A DNA stretch of 64,000 nt, taken from the NCBI RefSeq assembly GCF_000269985.1, contig NC_016109.1:4898001-4962000 (forward strand), given 5' to 3'. Origin of the DNA: Kitasatospora setae KM-6054. Lineage in GTDB: Bacteria > Actinomycetota > Actinomycetes > Streptomycetales > Streptomycetaceae. Below are positions 32,770 to 41,274 of this stretch, piece after piece (the first letter of the stretch is position 1; every line of letters starts with the position of its first letter). The position numbers were made by a program, and so were the translations under genes. A model generated the notes under the pieces. The model was not told the DNA's origin, did not search any database, and was given only the letters and a program-made list of their open reading frames with translations.

Positions 32770-33728
32770 CGGTCTCCCGGCTGGTGCTCGGCACGATGAA
32801 CTTCGGCACCGAGACCGACGAGGCCGAGAGCCACGCGATCATGCAGCGCGCCCACGAACAGGGCGTCAACTTCTTCGACACCGCCAACGTCTACGGCACC
32901 CGCCCGGGCGAGACCAGCACCGAGGAGATCATCGGCCGCTGGTTCGCCGGCGACCCGGAGCGCCGCGACCGGACCGTGCTGGCCACCAAGGTCTACATCC
33001 CGACCGGCAGCCGGCCCAACGAGGGCCGGCTGTCCGCGCTGAACATCCGGCGCGCCTGCGAAGCCTCGCTGAAGCGCCTGCGGACCGACCACATCGACCT
33101 CTACCAGATGCACCACATCGACCGGGACACGCCCTGGGACGAGATCTGGGAGGCGCTCGGCGTCCTGCGCCAGCAGGGCAAGGTGCTGTACTTCGGCTCC
33201 TCCAACTTCGCCGGCTGGCACCTGGCGCAGGCCCAGGAGGCGGCCCGCTCCCGGCACTTCCTCGGCCTGGTCAGCGAGCAGACCCGGTACAACCTGATGA
33301 CCCGCTGGGCCGAACTCGAGGTGCTGCCCGCCGCCCGGAACTACGGCATCGGCCTGATCCCGTGGGGCCCGCTGAACGGCGGCGTGCTCGGCGGGGTGCT
33401 GCGCAAGCAGCGCGAGGGCGGCGCCGGACGCGGCGTCAGCGGCCACTCCGCCGCCGCGCTCGCCCAGCACCGCGACACCGTCGAGGCGTACGAGAAGCTC
33501 TGCGCCGACCTGGGCGCCGACCCGGCCCACGTCGGACTGGCCTGGCTGCTGGCCCAGCCCGGCGTCACCGGCCCGATCATCGGCCCGCGCACCGTCGACC
33601 AGGTGGACAGCTCGCTGCGCGCGCTCGACGTCCGGCTCGACGGGTCGGTGCTGCACCGGCTCGACCAGCTGTTCCCGGCGCCCGGCCCGAACGGCGCCAA
33701 GCCCGCGCCCGAGGCGTACGCCTGGTAA
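32736..33728 (+). CDS. Aldo/keto reductase
   Basis: AKR-superfamily oxidoreductase, 330 aa. The catalytic tetrad is visible: Asp and Tyr in NFFDTANVYG, Lys in VLATKVYIP and His in LYQMHHID. The NADP-binding end has GPIIGPRTVDQVDSSL. It looks like the YajO/IolS or Kv-beta-related subgroup. AAGGAG lies 8 bases upstream of the ATG, inside the epimerase gene, confirming co-expression. It may reduce the 6-keto group of the hormone precursor, a step needed for A-factor-type versus other butyrolactones, or serve the neighbouring oxidative operon. Confidence 0.92.
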   Translation: MEYAKLGRSGLTVSRLVLGTMNFGTETDEAESHAIMQRAHEQGVNFFDTANVYGTRPGETSTEEIIGRWFAGDPERRDRTVLATKVYIPTGSRPNEGRLSALNIRRACEASLKRLRTDHIDLYQMHHIDRDTPWDEIWEALGVLRQQGKVLYFGSSNFAGWHLAQAQEAARSRHFLGLVSEQTRYNLMTRWAELEVLPAARNYGIGLIPWGPLNGGVLGGVLRKQREGGAGRGVSGHSAAALAQHRDTVEAYEKLCADLGADPAHVGLAWLLAQPGVTGPIIGPRTVDQVDSSLRALDVRLDGSVLHRLDQLFPAPGPNGAKPAPEAYAW

Positions 33729-34099
33729 CCCCGCCACCGCCACCGCCCACCCCGGGACCGGAGGCGGTCGAGGTGTGCGGGCCCGCCCCGCACCCGGCCG
33801 AGCGGCGCGAGCCGCCGGCCCCCCGAGGCCCGCCGGCCGGTCGCCTTCGGCCGGTCGCGGACCCGCAGGGAGGCCCACCTGAAGGGCACCGGCACCGGCA
33901 CCGGCGCCCCGCCCCTCCCGTCCGGCTGGACCGTCCGCGACGTGCTCGTCGGACCCCGGCACTCCGCCGCCACCGCCCTGGCGGGCGTCGCGGAGCCGCT
34001 CATCACGCTGCGCTCGCTCCCGGTGGCGTGCCTGTTCGACGGCGCGGCGGGACTGCCGCTGTCGGCGGCCCCGCCGCCGGCCCTGAGAAGGAGAGATTC
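33729..34099. other. Gene-free region before the FAD monooxygenase
   Basis: This 371-bp stretch has no recognised gene. It carries a GGCACC microsatellite near 33890-33907, GC-rich self-complementary CCGGCCGG segments near 33830-33860, and a GAGAAGGAG-like ribosome-binding site before 34100. A short open frame (33942 on) does not resemble any protein I know. It could be eroded coding sequence. Confidence 0.4.
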
Positions 34100-35523
34100 A
34101 TGGACGCTTCGGTGGTCGTTGTCGGAGCAGGACCAGCCGGGCTGATGCTCGCCGGGGAACTCCGCCTGGCGGGCGCCGACGTGACGGTGCTGGAACGCCA
34201 CCGCGCCCGCACCGGCGAGCCCCGCGGGATCGGCCTGACCACCGGCACCATGGAGGTGTTCGACCAGCGCGGCCTGCTGCGCCGGTTCGAGCCCCACGAC
34301 ACCGCCGACACCGGCCACTTCGGCGGCGTCCCGTTCGACCCGGGCGTGCTCGCCCCACACCTGCGGCCGGCCCGCACCATCCCGCAGTCGGCGACCGAGC
34401 AGGTCCTGGAGGACTGGGCCCGCGAGCTCGGCGCCGACCTGCGGCGCGGCCACGACTACCTCGGCCACCGCGACGAGGGCGACACCGTCACCCTGACGGT
34501 CCGCCGGGACGACGGCACCGAGTACGAACTCGCCACCCGCTACCTGGTCGGCTGCGACGGCGGCCGCAGCGCGGTGCGCGAGGACGCCGGGTTCGACTTC
34601 CCCGGCACCGCCGCCACCACCGAGATGCTGCTGGCCGACCTGCGCGGCGTCGACCTCGAACCCCGGACGACCGGCGAACACGCCGGCGGCGGCTTCGTGA
34701 CGGTCGCCGAGCTGCCCGGCGGGATCCACCGGATCATCGTCGGCGAGCACGGCATCCCGCCCCGCCGCCGCACCGGCCCGCCCGCCTTCGAGGAGGTCGC
34801 CGACCTGTGGAAGCGGCTCACCGGCATCGACGTCTCGCACGCCGAACCGGTCCGGGTCAGCGCCTTCGGCAACGCCTCCCGGCAGGTCTCCGCGTACCGG
34901 CGCGGCCGGGTCCTGCTGGCCGGCGACGCCGCCCACGTGCACCTGCCGGCCGGCGGCCAGGGCATGGACACCAGCCTCCAGGACTCCCACAACCTCGGCT
35001 GGAAACTGGCCTCGGTCCTGCGCGGCGACGCCCCCGAGGACCTGCTCGACACCTACCACGCCGAACGGCACCCGGTCGGCCGGGCGCTGCTCGCCGACAC
35101 CCGCGCGCAGAGCCGGCCGGTGCCCGGCGGCGAGGAGGCCGTTCCGCTGCGCGAGGTGCTCGCCGAACTGGTCGGCCTCCCCGGCGCCACCCGCCACCTG
35201 GCCGCCGAGGTCAGCGACAAGGACATCCGCTACGAGGTCGGCGGCGGCGCCAACCCGCTGCTCGGCCGCCGCCTGCCGCACCTGCCGCTCACCACCGCCG
35301 ACGGCACCGGGACCACCAGCACCGCGCTGCTGCGCGGCGGCCGCGGCGTCCTGCTCGACCTGGAGGACAACCCGGTGCTGCGCCGCCGGGCCCGGCCGAC
35401 GGCACCGCCGCGCTGCTGGTCCGCCCGGACGGCCACGTGGCCTGGGCCGCCCCCGGCAGCCACCACGACCTGCCCGGCGCGCTCGCCCGCTGGTTCGGCC
35501 CCGCCCTCGGGCGGCGCCCGTGA
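34100..35523 (+). pseudogene. FAD-dependent aromatic monooxygenase, apparent frameshift
   Basis: Class A flavoprotein monooxygenase resembling PgaE/RdmE-type polyketide hydroxylases: VVVVGAGPAGLMLAGELRLA (GxGxxG), YLVGCDGGRSAVRE (DG motif) and RVLLAGDAAHVHLPAGGQG (GD motif). The frame is intact to about 35395, after VLRRRAR. The expected C-terminus (DGTAALLVRPDGHVAWAAPG) is in another frame from 35398 and stops at 35523. One missing base in GGGCCCGGCC explains this. The stop overlaps the next GTG (GTGA), supporting the second frame as ancestral. Either a true inactivating mutation or a sequencing error; unshifted translation would run on into the SDR region. Confidence 0.8.
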
Positions 35524-35640
35524 CCCGCGTCGACACCGAGGTGCCGGCGGTCGGCGCCGGACCGGTCGGGCTCCTCCCCGCCGCCGAACCGCGGGCCGGC
35601 GGCGCCCGCACCATCAGCGGCCCCGACACCCCGGCGCCGC
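35520..35640 (+). pseudogene. N-terminal stub of a second FAD monooxygenase
   Basis: Beginning at the GTG coupled to the previous stop, the frame reads TRVDTEVPAVGAGPVGLLPA and then AEPRAGGARTI. This is recognisably the FAD-binding beta-alpha-beta start of a class A monooxygenase (normally VDTDVVVVGAGPVGLLLAAELR) with substitutions such as Pro in the helix. It then dissolves into Pro/Ala repeats and runs in frame into the SDR gene. I read it as the remains of a deleted monooxygenase gene. Confidence 0.6.
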
Positions 35641-35720
35641 CCGCGCCCACCGCCCCGCCGGCGCCCGGCGCGCCCGCCGCGCCCCGCCCGTACCCCACCC
35701 CGCAACCCGGAAGGTCGACC

Positions 35721-36485
35721 GTGGACAGGCTCACCGACAAGACGGCACTCGTGACCGGCTCCTCCCGGGGCATCGGCCGGGCCACCGCGATCCGGCTCGC
35801 CCGCGAGGGCGCCCTGGTCGCGGTGCACTGGACCGCCGACCGGCAGGCCGCCGAGGACACCGTGGCCCTGATCGAGAAGGAGGGCGGCCGGGCCTTCGCG
35901 GTCCGCGCCGAACTGGGCGTCCCCGGCGACGTCCACACCCTCTTCCTCGGCCTCGAACGCGGCCTCGAGGAGCGCACCGGCGAGGCCCGGCTGAACATCC
36001 TGGTCAACAACGCGGCCGTCACCCCGACCGGCTCCGCCCCCGAGGACCTCACCCCCGAGGAGTTCGACCGCTACTTCGCGGTCAACGCCAAGGCCCCGTA
36101 CTTCCTCACCCAGCGCGCCGCCGCCCTGATGCCCGACGGCGGACGGATCGTCAACGTCTCCTCCGCGGTGACCCGCACCGCCGCCCCCGACCAGCTCGCC
36201 TACGCCATGACCAAGGGCGCGATCGAGCAGCTCACCCTGCACCTGGCGCTGATCCTCGCCCCGCGCGGGATCACCGTGAACAGCGTCGCCCCCGGCATCA
36301 CCGACAACGGCGGCGCGATCTTCGCCAACCCGGACGCCGTCGCCGCGATGTCCCAGCTGTCCGCCTTCAAGCGGGTCGGCGGCGCCGGCGACGTCGCCGA
36401 CGTCATCACCTTCCTCACCACCGACGAGGCCCGCTGGATCACCGGCGCCTTCATCGACGCCACCGGCGGCACCCTGCTCACCTGA
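35721..36485 (+). CDS. Short-chain dehydrogenase/reductase
   Basis: SDR of 254 aa. The cofactor motif is TALVTGSSRGIGRATAIRLA. NNAAV, the catalytic Ser in VNVSSAVT and Y-x-x-x-K in YAMTKGAIE are intact, and the end (RWITGAFIDATGG) is typical of ketoreductases. The GTG at 35721, with GGAAGG upstream, is preferred. The frame is open back to 35520 through the monooxygenase stub, so a 321-aa fusion would be an alternative annotation. Probably a polyketide-type or fatty-acyl ketoreductase; the substrate is unknown because no synthase is in view. Confidence 0.9.
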   Translation: MDRLTDKTALVTGSSRGIGRATAIRLAREGALVAVHWTADRQAAEDTVALIEKEGGRAFAVRAELGVPGDVHTLFLGLERGLEERTGEARLNILVNNAAVTPTGSAPEDLTPEEFDRYFAVNAKAPYFLTQRAAALMPDGGRIVNVSSAVTRTAAPDQLAYAMTKGAIEQLTLHLALILAPRGITVNSVAPGITDNGGAIFANPDAVAAMSQLSAFKRVGGAGDVADVITFLTTDEARWITGAFIDATGGTLLT

Positions 36486-36615
36486 GGAGGCCCCCGCACG
36501 TCGAACCGCGTCCAGTCGGCGGTGGGCCTCGCCCGCGCCGAGCCGGACCTGACCGCGGCCTGACCGCGTCCCGGGCCCGGCCCGTTCCGGGGCGGGGCGG
36601 GGCGGGGCGGGTCGT

Positions 36616-37089
36616 TCAGGGGCGGGCCGGCCCGCTCTCGGGCTCGACGAAGACCACCGGCACGTTGTTGTCCAGCACCACGCGGCCGAGCAGTTCGGCG
36701 AGGGATTCCTGCTCCCGGGGGTCGAGCCCGTCCGCCAGCCGCTCGATCCGGCCGCACGCCTCGGTGTAGAAGCGGTCGGCGAGCCGGGCGCCCTTCGGGG
36801 TGAGCGCGACCTGCACCGCGCGGCTGTCGCGGGGGTCGGCCTCGCGCCGCACCAGCCCGTTGTTCTCGGTGCGGTCCACCAGCCCGGTGAGGCTGGATTT
36901 GGCGAGCCTGAGCATTCCGCTCAACTCGCTCATGCCGTACGGCTGCGCCATCAGGACGCACAGCAGTTTCCCCTGCTGCGGGGTCAGGCCGTGCTCGCGG
37001 CCGGACTCGGCGTAGACGGCGTCCACCAGGAACGAGGACCGCACCAGGGCGGCCACCAGTCCGATCCGGTCGTCCTCCTGTTTCGCCAC
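36616..37089 (-). CDS. MarR-family regulator divergent from an FAD oxidoreductase
   Basis: Winged-helix regulator of 157 aa: GLTPQQGKLLCVLMAQPYGM, the recognition helix LRLAKSSLTGLVDR and the wing NNGLVRREADPRDSRAVQVALT. The C-terminus is acidic. It is transcribed away from the oxidoreductase gene, with three related inverted repeats between them, so it very probably represses both. No Cys is in the N-terminal region, which argues against an OhrR-type peroxide sensor. The inducer is unknown; quinones or electrophiles are plausible given the target. Confidence 0.92.
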   Translation of the reverse strand: MAKQEDDRIGLVAALVRSSFLVDAVYAESGREHGLTPQQGKLLCVLMAQPYGMSELSGMLRLAKSSLTGLVDRTENNGLVRREADPRDSRAVQVALTPKGARLADRFYTEACGRIERLADGLDPREQESLAELLGRVVLDNNVPVVFVEPESGPARP

Positions 37090-37116
37090 GCGGGGATCCT
37101 ACCACAGGAATACCGA

Positions 37117-37135
37117 AAGTTCGCCTGACGAACTT
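37117..37135. promoter_or_regulatory. MarR operator O1: AAGTTCG-N5-CGAACTT
   Basis: Perfect 7-bp inverted repeat with a 5-bp spacer, 28 bp upstream of the MarR start. It shares the TTCG...CGAA core with the two repeats on the oxidoreductase side. Confidence 0.75.
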
Positions 37136-37207
37136 CCGATCGCCTTCACGTCCCTCCATGGTTCCTTCACCGGAATTTGTAGTTCATGAAACTCATTCCG
37201 ATTGAAG

Positions 37208-37244
37208 TTCGTAGTACGAATAAGTAAGGTTCGTAGAGCGAACT
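37208..37244. promoter_or_regulatory. MarR operators O2/O3 upstream of the FAD oxidoreductase
   Basis: O2 is the perfect palindrome TTCGTA-G-TACGAA (37208-37220). O3 is GTTCG-TAGAG-CGAAC (37229-37243). Their centres are 22 bp apart, two helical turns, so two dimers could bind the same face. They lie 35-70 bp before the oxidoreductase start. Confidence 0.75.
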
Positions 37245-37278
37245 CAAGCCTTTCCTTTCAGTCTGGAGCGTGAAAACC

Positions 37279-38376
37279 ATGAGTCGTACTGTCGCCGTCG
37301 TGGGCGGAGGCTACGGTGGCGCCGCGGTCGCCAAGGCGCTGGAGTCCGAGGCGGACGTCGTCCTGATCGACCCCCGTGACTCCTTCGTCAACGTCGCCGG
37401 CTCGCTGCGCGCCGTCACCCGGCCCGACTGGGCCGGCAACGTGTTCTTCCCGTTCGAGACCCTGCTGACCAAGGGCCGCGCCATCCGCGACACCGCGGTC
37501 TCGGTCGACGCCAACGGCGTCACCCTCGCCTCCGGCGAGCACGTCCCGGCCGACTACATCGTGCTGGCCACCGGCTCCGACTACGCCTACCCGGCCAATC
37601 CGACCTCGGACACCGCGGCCGGCGCGATCGAGGACTTCCGCCGCTCGCACGCCGAGCTGGTCGACGCCGAGCGGATCCTGATCCTCGGCGCGGGCCCGGT
37701 CGGCCTGGAGCTGGCCGGCGAGATCAAGGAGGTGTGGCCGGACAAGCAGGTCACCGTCGTCGACCCGGCCGCCCGGCTGCTGCCCGGCTTCGAGGCCGCG
37801 GTCGTCGAGGACCTGGACAACCAGCTCGCCGCCCTCGGCGTCGAGGTCCGGCTGGGCACCGGCCTGACCGCGGAGCCGAGCACCGAGCCCGGTGTGGCCG
37901 GCGAGTTCACCGTCACCACCACCGCCGGCGACTCGATCACCGCCGACGTCTGGTACCGCGCCTTCGGCACCACCACCAACAGCGGCTACCTCGCCGACGG
38001 CAAGCTCACCGCCCGCAACGAGCGCGGCCAGGTCCCCGTCACCGAGAACCTGCACGTCAAGGGCTACACCACGGTGTACGCGATCGGCGACCTCACCGAC
38101 ATCGCCGAGAACAAGATGGCGGGCTTCGCCATGCAGCACGCCGAGGTCGTGGCGAAGAACATCATCGCCCAGCTCAAGGGCGAGCCCCCCACCGAGACCT
38201 ACCGGCCGCTCGGCTTCCCGATGATCCTGCTGCCGCTCGGCTCCAAGGGCGGCGTCGGCCAACTCCCCTCGCCCGAGGGCCCGTTCGTCGCCCCGGTGTC
38301 GATGGTCGTCGAGTTCAAGGGCGCGGACCTGTTCACCGGCCGCTTCCTCGGCCAGTTCGGCCCCAACGCCGCCTGA
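37279..38376 (+). CDS. FAD-dependent oxidoreductase, FSP1/AIFM2-like
   Basis: Two-dinucleotide-binding flavoprotein of 365 aa. The FAD motif VAVVGGGYGGAAVAKAL is at the N-terminus, the NAD(P)H motif ILILGAGPVGLELAGEI near residue 135, and VYAIGDLTDIAENKMAGFA binds the flavin near the end. The compact length and lack of a dimerisation/thiol site (no CxxxxC) suggest a quinone or NADH oxidoreductase of the FSP1 type. ATG 37279 has GGAG 10 bases upstream; a GTG at 37270 is too close to it. Controlled by the divergent MarR. It may detoxify quinones. Confidence 0.9.
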   Translation: MSRTVAVVGGGYGGAAVAKALESEADVVLIDPRDSFVNVAGSLRAVTRPDWAGNVFFPFETLLTKGRAIRDTAVSVDANGVTLASGEHVPADYIVLATGSDYAYPANPTSDTAAGAIEDFRRSHAELVDAERILILGAGPVGLELAGEIKEVWPDKQVTVVDPAARLLPGFEAAVVEDLDNQLAALGVEVRLGTGLTAEPSTEPGVAGEFTVTTTAGDSITADVWYRAFGTTTNSGYLADGKLTARNERGQVPVTENLHVKGYTTVYAIGDLTDIAENKMAGFAMQHAEVVAKNIIAQLKGEPPTETYRPLGFPMILLPLGSKGGVGQLPSPEGPFVAPVSMVVEFKGADLFTGRFLGQFGPNAA

Positions 38377-38493
38377 CGGCGCCACCGGGCTCGCCCGACA
38401 AAGCCCCAGCCCCGATCACCACCCGGCCCAGCCCCGCGCCGGAGCACGACGACGACCGGGCCGGAACGGGACGGCGCCCCCGCCGAGCACCGA

Positions 38494-38536
38494 AAAGGCC
38501 GCCGCCCCGCGCACCCGGCGCGGGACGGCGGCCTTT
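38494..38536. terminator. Bidirectional terminator, oxidoreductase / serC
   Basis: AAAGGCCGCCG pairs perfectly with CGGCGGCCTTT and the interior also pairs (CCCGCGC/GCGCGGG), giving a long near-perfect stem flanked by A and T runs on both sides. It lies between the convergent oxidoreductase and serC genes. Confidence 0.92.
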
Positions 38537-38553
38537 CGGCGTTCAGGACGCGG

Positions 38554-39672
38554 TCAGAGCTGGCCGACCACGTAGTCGATCGCGCCGGTGAGCTTCTCGA
38601 CGTCCGCCGGGTCGATCGCCGGGAACATCGCGACGCGCAGCTGGTTGCGGCCCAGCTTGCGGTAGGGCTCGGTGTCCACGATGCCGTTGGCACGCAGTGC
38701 CTTGGCGACCGCGGCGGCGTCGATCGAGTCGTCGAAGTCGATGGTGCCGACGACCTGCGAGCGCTCCTCCGGCTTGGCCACGAAGGGCTGCGCGAAGGAG
38801 GACTTCTCGGCCCAGGAGTACAGGATCGAGGAGGACTCCGCGGTGCGGGCCACCGCCCACTCCAGACCGCCCTGGCCGTTCAGCCACTCCAGCTGGTCGG
38901 CCAGCAGGAAGAGGGTGGTGATGGACGGGGTGTTGTACGTCTGGTCCTTCGACGAGTTGTCGATCGCGGTCGGCAGGTCGAAGAACGGCGGGATGTACCG
39001 GCCGGAGCCGGCGATCTCCGCGGCGCGCTCCAGCGCGGCCGGCGAGAAGGTGGCCAGCCAGAGGCCGCCCTCGGAGGCGAAGGACTTCTGCGGGGCGAAG
39101 TAGTAGACGTCCGTCTCGCGGATGTCGACCGGCAGGCCGCCGGCGCCGGAGGTGGCGTCGACCAGGACCAGCGAGCCGGCGTCCGCGCCCTCGGGGCGGC
39201 GGATCGGCATCGCGACACCGGTGGAGGTCTCGTTGTGGGTGAGGCCGTAGACGTCCACACCCGCCTCGGCGACCGGCAGCGGGTGGGTGCCCGGGGCGGT
39301 CTTGATCACCGTCGGCTCGGCCAGCCACGGGGCGGCCTTCACGGAGGAGGCGAACTTGGAGGAGAACTCGCCGAAGTCCAGGTGCTGCGACTTCTCGCGC
39401 ACCAGGCCGAACGCGGCGATGTCCCAGAACGCGGTGGAGCCGCCGTTGCCGAGCACGACCTCGTAGCCCTCGGGCAGCGAGAACAGCTCGGCGACGCCCT
39501 GGCGGACGCGCTTCACGATGTTCTTGACCGGCGCCTGGCGGTGGGAGGTGCCCAGCAGGGAGGTTCCGGTGGCGGCGAGGGCACTCAGGGCCTCGGGGCG
39601 CACCTTGGAGGGGCCGCAGCCGAAGCGGCCGTCGTTGGGCAGATTGTCGGCGGGGATCTGAATCTGAGCCAC
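38554..39672 (-). CDS. serC: Phosphoserine aminotransferase
   Basis: PLP enzyme of 372 aa that converts 3-phosphohydroxypyruvate and glutamate to phosphoserine, and also acts in PLP biosynthesis in some bacteria. The actinobacterial/mycobacterial SerC type is shown by PNDGRFGCGPSKVRPEAL, LGTSHRQAPVKNIV, GNGGSTAFWD and the PLP lysine in FAPQKSFASEGG. The C-terminal RNQLRVAMFPAIDPADVEKL is typical. It is monocistronic between the terminator and a 180-bp upstream gap. It lies in a core block with citrate synthase and pdxH. Confidence 0.96.
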   Translation of the reverse strand: MAQIQIPADNLPNDGRFGCGPSKVRPEALSALAATGTSLLGTSHRQAPVKNIVKRVRQGVAELFSLPEGYEVVLGNGGSTAFWDIAAFGLVREKSQHLDFGEFSSKFASSVKAAPWLAEPTVIKTAPGTHPLPVAEAGVDVYGLTHNETSTGVAMPIRRPEGADAGSLVLVDATSGAGGLPVDIRETDVYYFAPQKSFASEGGLWLATFSPAALERAAEIAGSGRYIPPFFDLPTAIDNSSKDQTYNTPSITTLFLLADQLEWLNGQGGLEWAVARTAESSSILYSWAEKSSFAQPFVAKPEERSQVVGTIDFDDSIDAAAVAKALRANGIVDTEPYRKLGRNQLRVAMFPAIDPADVEKLTGAIDYVVGQL

Positions 39673-39852
39673 GGCCGCAGCCTATCCCCCGGATAGCCGC
39701 CCGCGGTACGCCCGTCCGGCCGCTGAGACGTGATCTTGGCCGCCCCGGACAGGCCGCACCGGGACGCGTGACCCCTGGTCAGAGGGGGTGCGCGCGCCCG
39801 GTGGCGGCCGTGCCGGCGCCGACGGCCGATCGGCTTTTCACCCGGAAGTGGG

Positions 39853-40953
39853 TCAGCCGGCGATCTGCTCCCAGCCCTCGATCTGCTCCGGCTTGCGGGC
39901 GGCCGGGCCGATGTAGCGGGCGGCCGGGCGGACCAGTCGGCCGGTGCGCTTCTGCTCCAGGATGTGCGCGGACCAGCCGGCCGTGCGGGCACAGGTGAAC
40001 ATCGAGGTGAACATGTGCGCCGGGACCTCGGCGAAGTCCAGCATGATCGCGGCCCAGAACTCGACGTTGGTGGCCAGCACGCGGTCGGGGCGGCGGTTGT
40101 GCAGCTCCTCCAGCGCGGCCTTCTCCAGCGCCTCGGCGATCTCGAAGCGCGGCGCGCCGAGCTCCTTGGCGGTGCGGCGCAGCACCCGGGCGCGCGGGTC
40201 CTCGGCGCGGTAGACGCGGTGGCCGAAGCCCATCAGCCGCTCGCCCTTGTCGAGGGCGTTGCGGACGTAGCCCGCCGCGTCGCCGGTGCGCTCGATCTCC
40301 TCGATCATGCCGAGCACCCGGGACGGCGCGCCGCCGTGCAGCGGGCCGGACATCGCGCCGACCGCGCCGGAGAGCGCCGCCGCGACGTCCGCGCCGGTGG
40401 AGGCGATCACCCGGGCGGTGAAGGTGGAGGCGTTCATGCCGTGCTCGGCGGCCGAGGTCCAGTACGCGTCGACGGCCTTGACGTGCTTCGGGTCCGGCTC
40501 GCCGCGCCAGCGGATCATGAACCGCTCGACGATCGTCTCGGCCTTGTCGATCTCGCGCTGCGGCACCATCGGCAGGCCCTGGCCGCGGGCCGACTGGGCC
40601 ACGTACGACAGCGCCATCACGGCGGCCCGGGCGAGGTCGTCGCGGGCCTGCTCGGCGGAGATGTCCAGCAGCGGCTTGAGGCCCCAGACCGGGGCCAGCA
40701 TGGCGAGGGCGGACTGCACGTCGACCCGGATGTCGCCGGAGTGGACCGGGATCGGGAACGGCTCGGCGGCCGGCAGGCCGGGGGCGAACTTGCCGTCCAC
40801 CAGCAGGCCCCACACGTGCCCGAAGGAGACCTGGCCGACCAGGTCCTCGATGTCCACCCCGCGGTAGCGCAGCGCCCCGCCCTCGCGGTCGGGCTCGGCG
40901 ATCTCGCTCTCGAAGGCGACTACACCTTCAAGGCCGGGTACGAAATCCGACAT
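39853..40953 (-). CDS. Citrate synthase 2 family protein
   Basis: Citrate synthase of 366 aa, the shorter Gram-positive/actinobacterial type. Active-site regions are present: His in EHGMNASTFTARV, His in GPLHGGAPSRVL, FGHRVYRAEDPRA, and Asp in VEFWAAIMLDFAEVP. ATG 40953 has AAGGAG upstream; the longer frame adds 11 residues lacking homology. It condenses oxaloacetate with acetyl-CoA; a methylcitrate-synthase role cannot be excluded by sequence reading. It is transcribed divergently from pdxH, as in other Streptomyces as I recall. Confidence 0.93.
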   Translation of the reverse strand: MSDFVPGLEGVVAFESEIAEPDREGGALRYRGVDIEDLVGQVSFGHVWGLLVDGKFAPGLPAAEPFPIPVHSGDIRVDVQSALAMLAPVWGLKPLLDISAEQARDDLARAAVMALSYVAQSARGQGLPMVPQREIDKAETIVERFMIRWRGEPDPKHVKAVDAYWTSAAEHGMNASTFTARVIASTGADVAAALSGAVGAMSGPLHGGAPSRVLGMIEEIERTGDAAGYVRNALDKGERLMGFGHRVYRAEDPRARVLRRTAKELGAPRFEIAEALEKAALEELHNRRPDRVLATNVEFWAAIMLDFAEVPAHMFTSMFTCARTAGWSAHILEQKRTGRLVRPAARYIGPAARKPEQIEGWEQIAG

Positions 40954-41274
40954 CTGAACGGCTCCTTCAGTGATCCGACGCGGCACGCGGCCGTGGTGGG
41001 GCGGCGCGCCGGTGGCCGATGGTGGTTGGCACTCGGTGTCAGATTGTCAGGCACGGAGTGCATTGCGCCATACACCACGACGGTGATGTTTCCCCCACGG
41101 GCCGCTCGAACCCCTGTCGTCTCCGGCGTCCTCGGCGGATTTTCGGGGCGTCCCGGGCGATAGCCGGACGATTCCCCGGGCAGCGGGTGGTGAAGCGGTG
41201 GCGAGTCACCATATCCCCAGGTGTTTGCCCGGACGTAGCGGCGCCCGGCGCTTGTCGTACGGGATGATGGGAGG
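40954..41274. other. Divergent promoter region, citrate synthase / pdxH
   Basis: A 321-bp gene-free interval. A relatively AT-rich patch at 41035-41095 holds TGTCAGATTGTCAG (direct TGTCAG repeat) and is the likely promoter zone for citrate synthase. The pdxH promoter must lie nearer 41200-41265 (TATCCCCAG, GGATGATGGGAGGGTG). No riboswitch-like structure was recognised. Confidence 0.4.

Noticed and set aside
33942..34145. Small ORF before the FAD monooxygenase
   Set aside because: No RBS, no recognised homology, and it overlaps the monooxygenase start.
36590..36612. GGGGC microsatellite between SDR and MarR genes
   Set aside because: Simple-sequence repeat in a convergent gap. No evidence of phase-variable function.
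33362..36769. 1135-aa plus-strand open frame spanning aldo/keto reductase to MarR
   Set aside because: Only the 34100-35395 part is protein-like (FAD monooxygenase). The rest is out-of-frame sequence of flanking genes left open by the frameshift.
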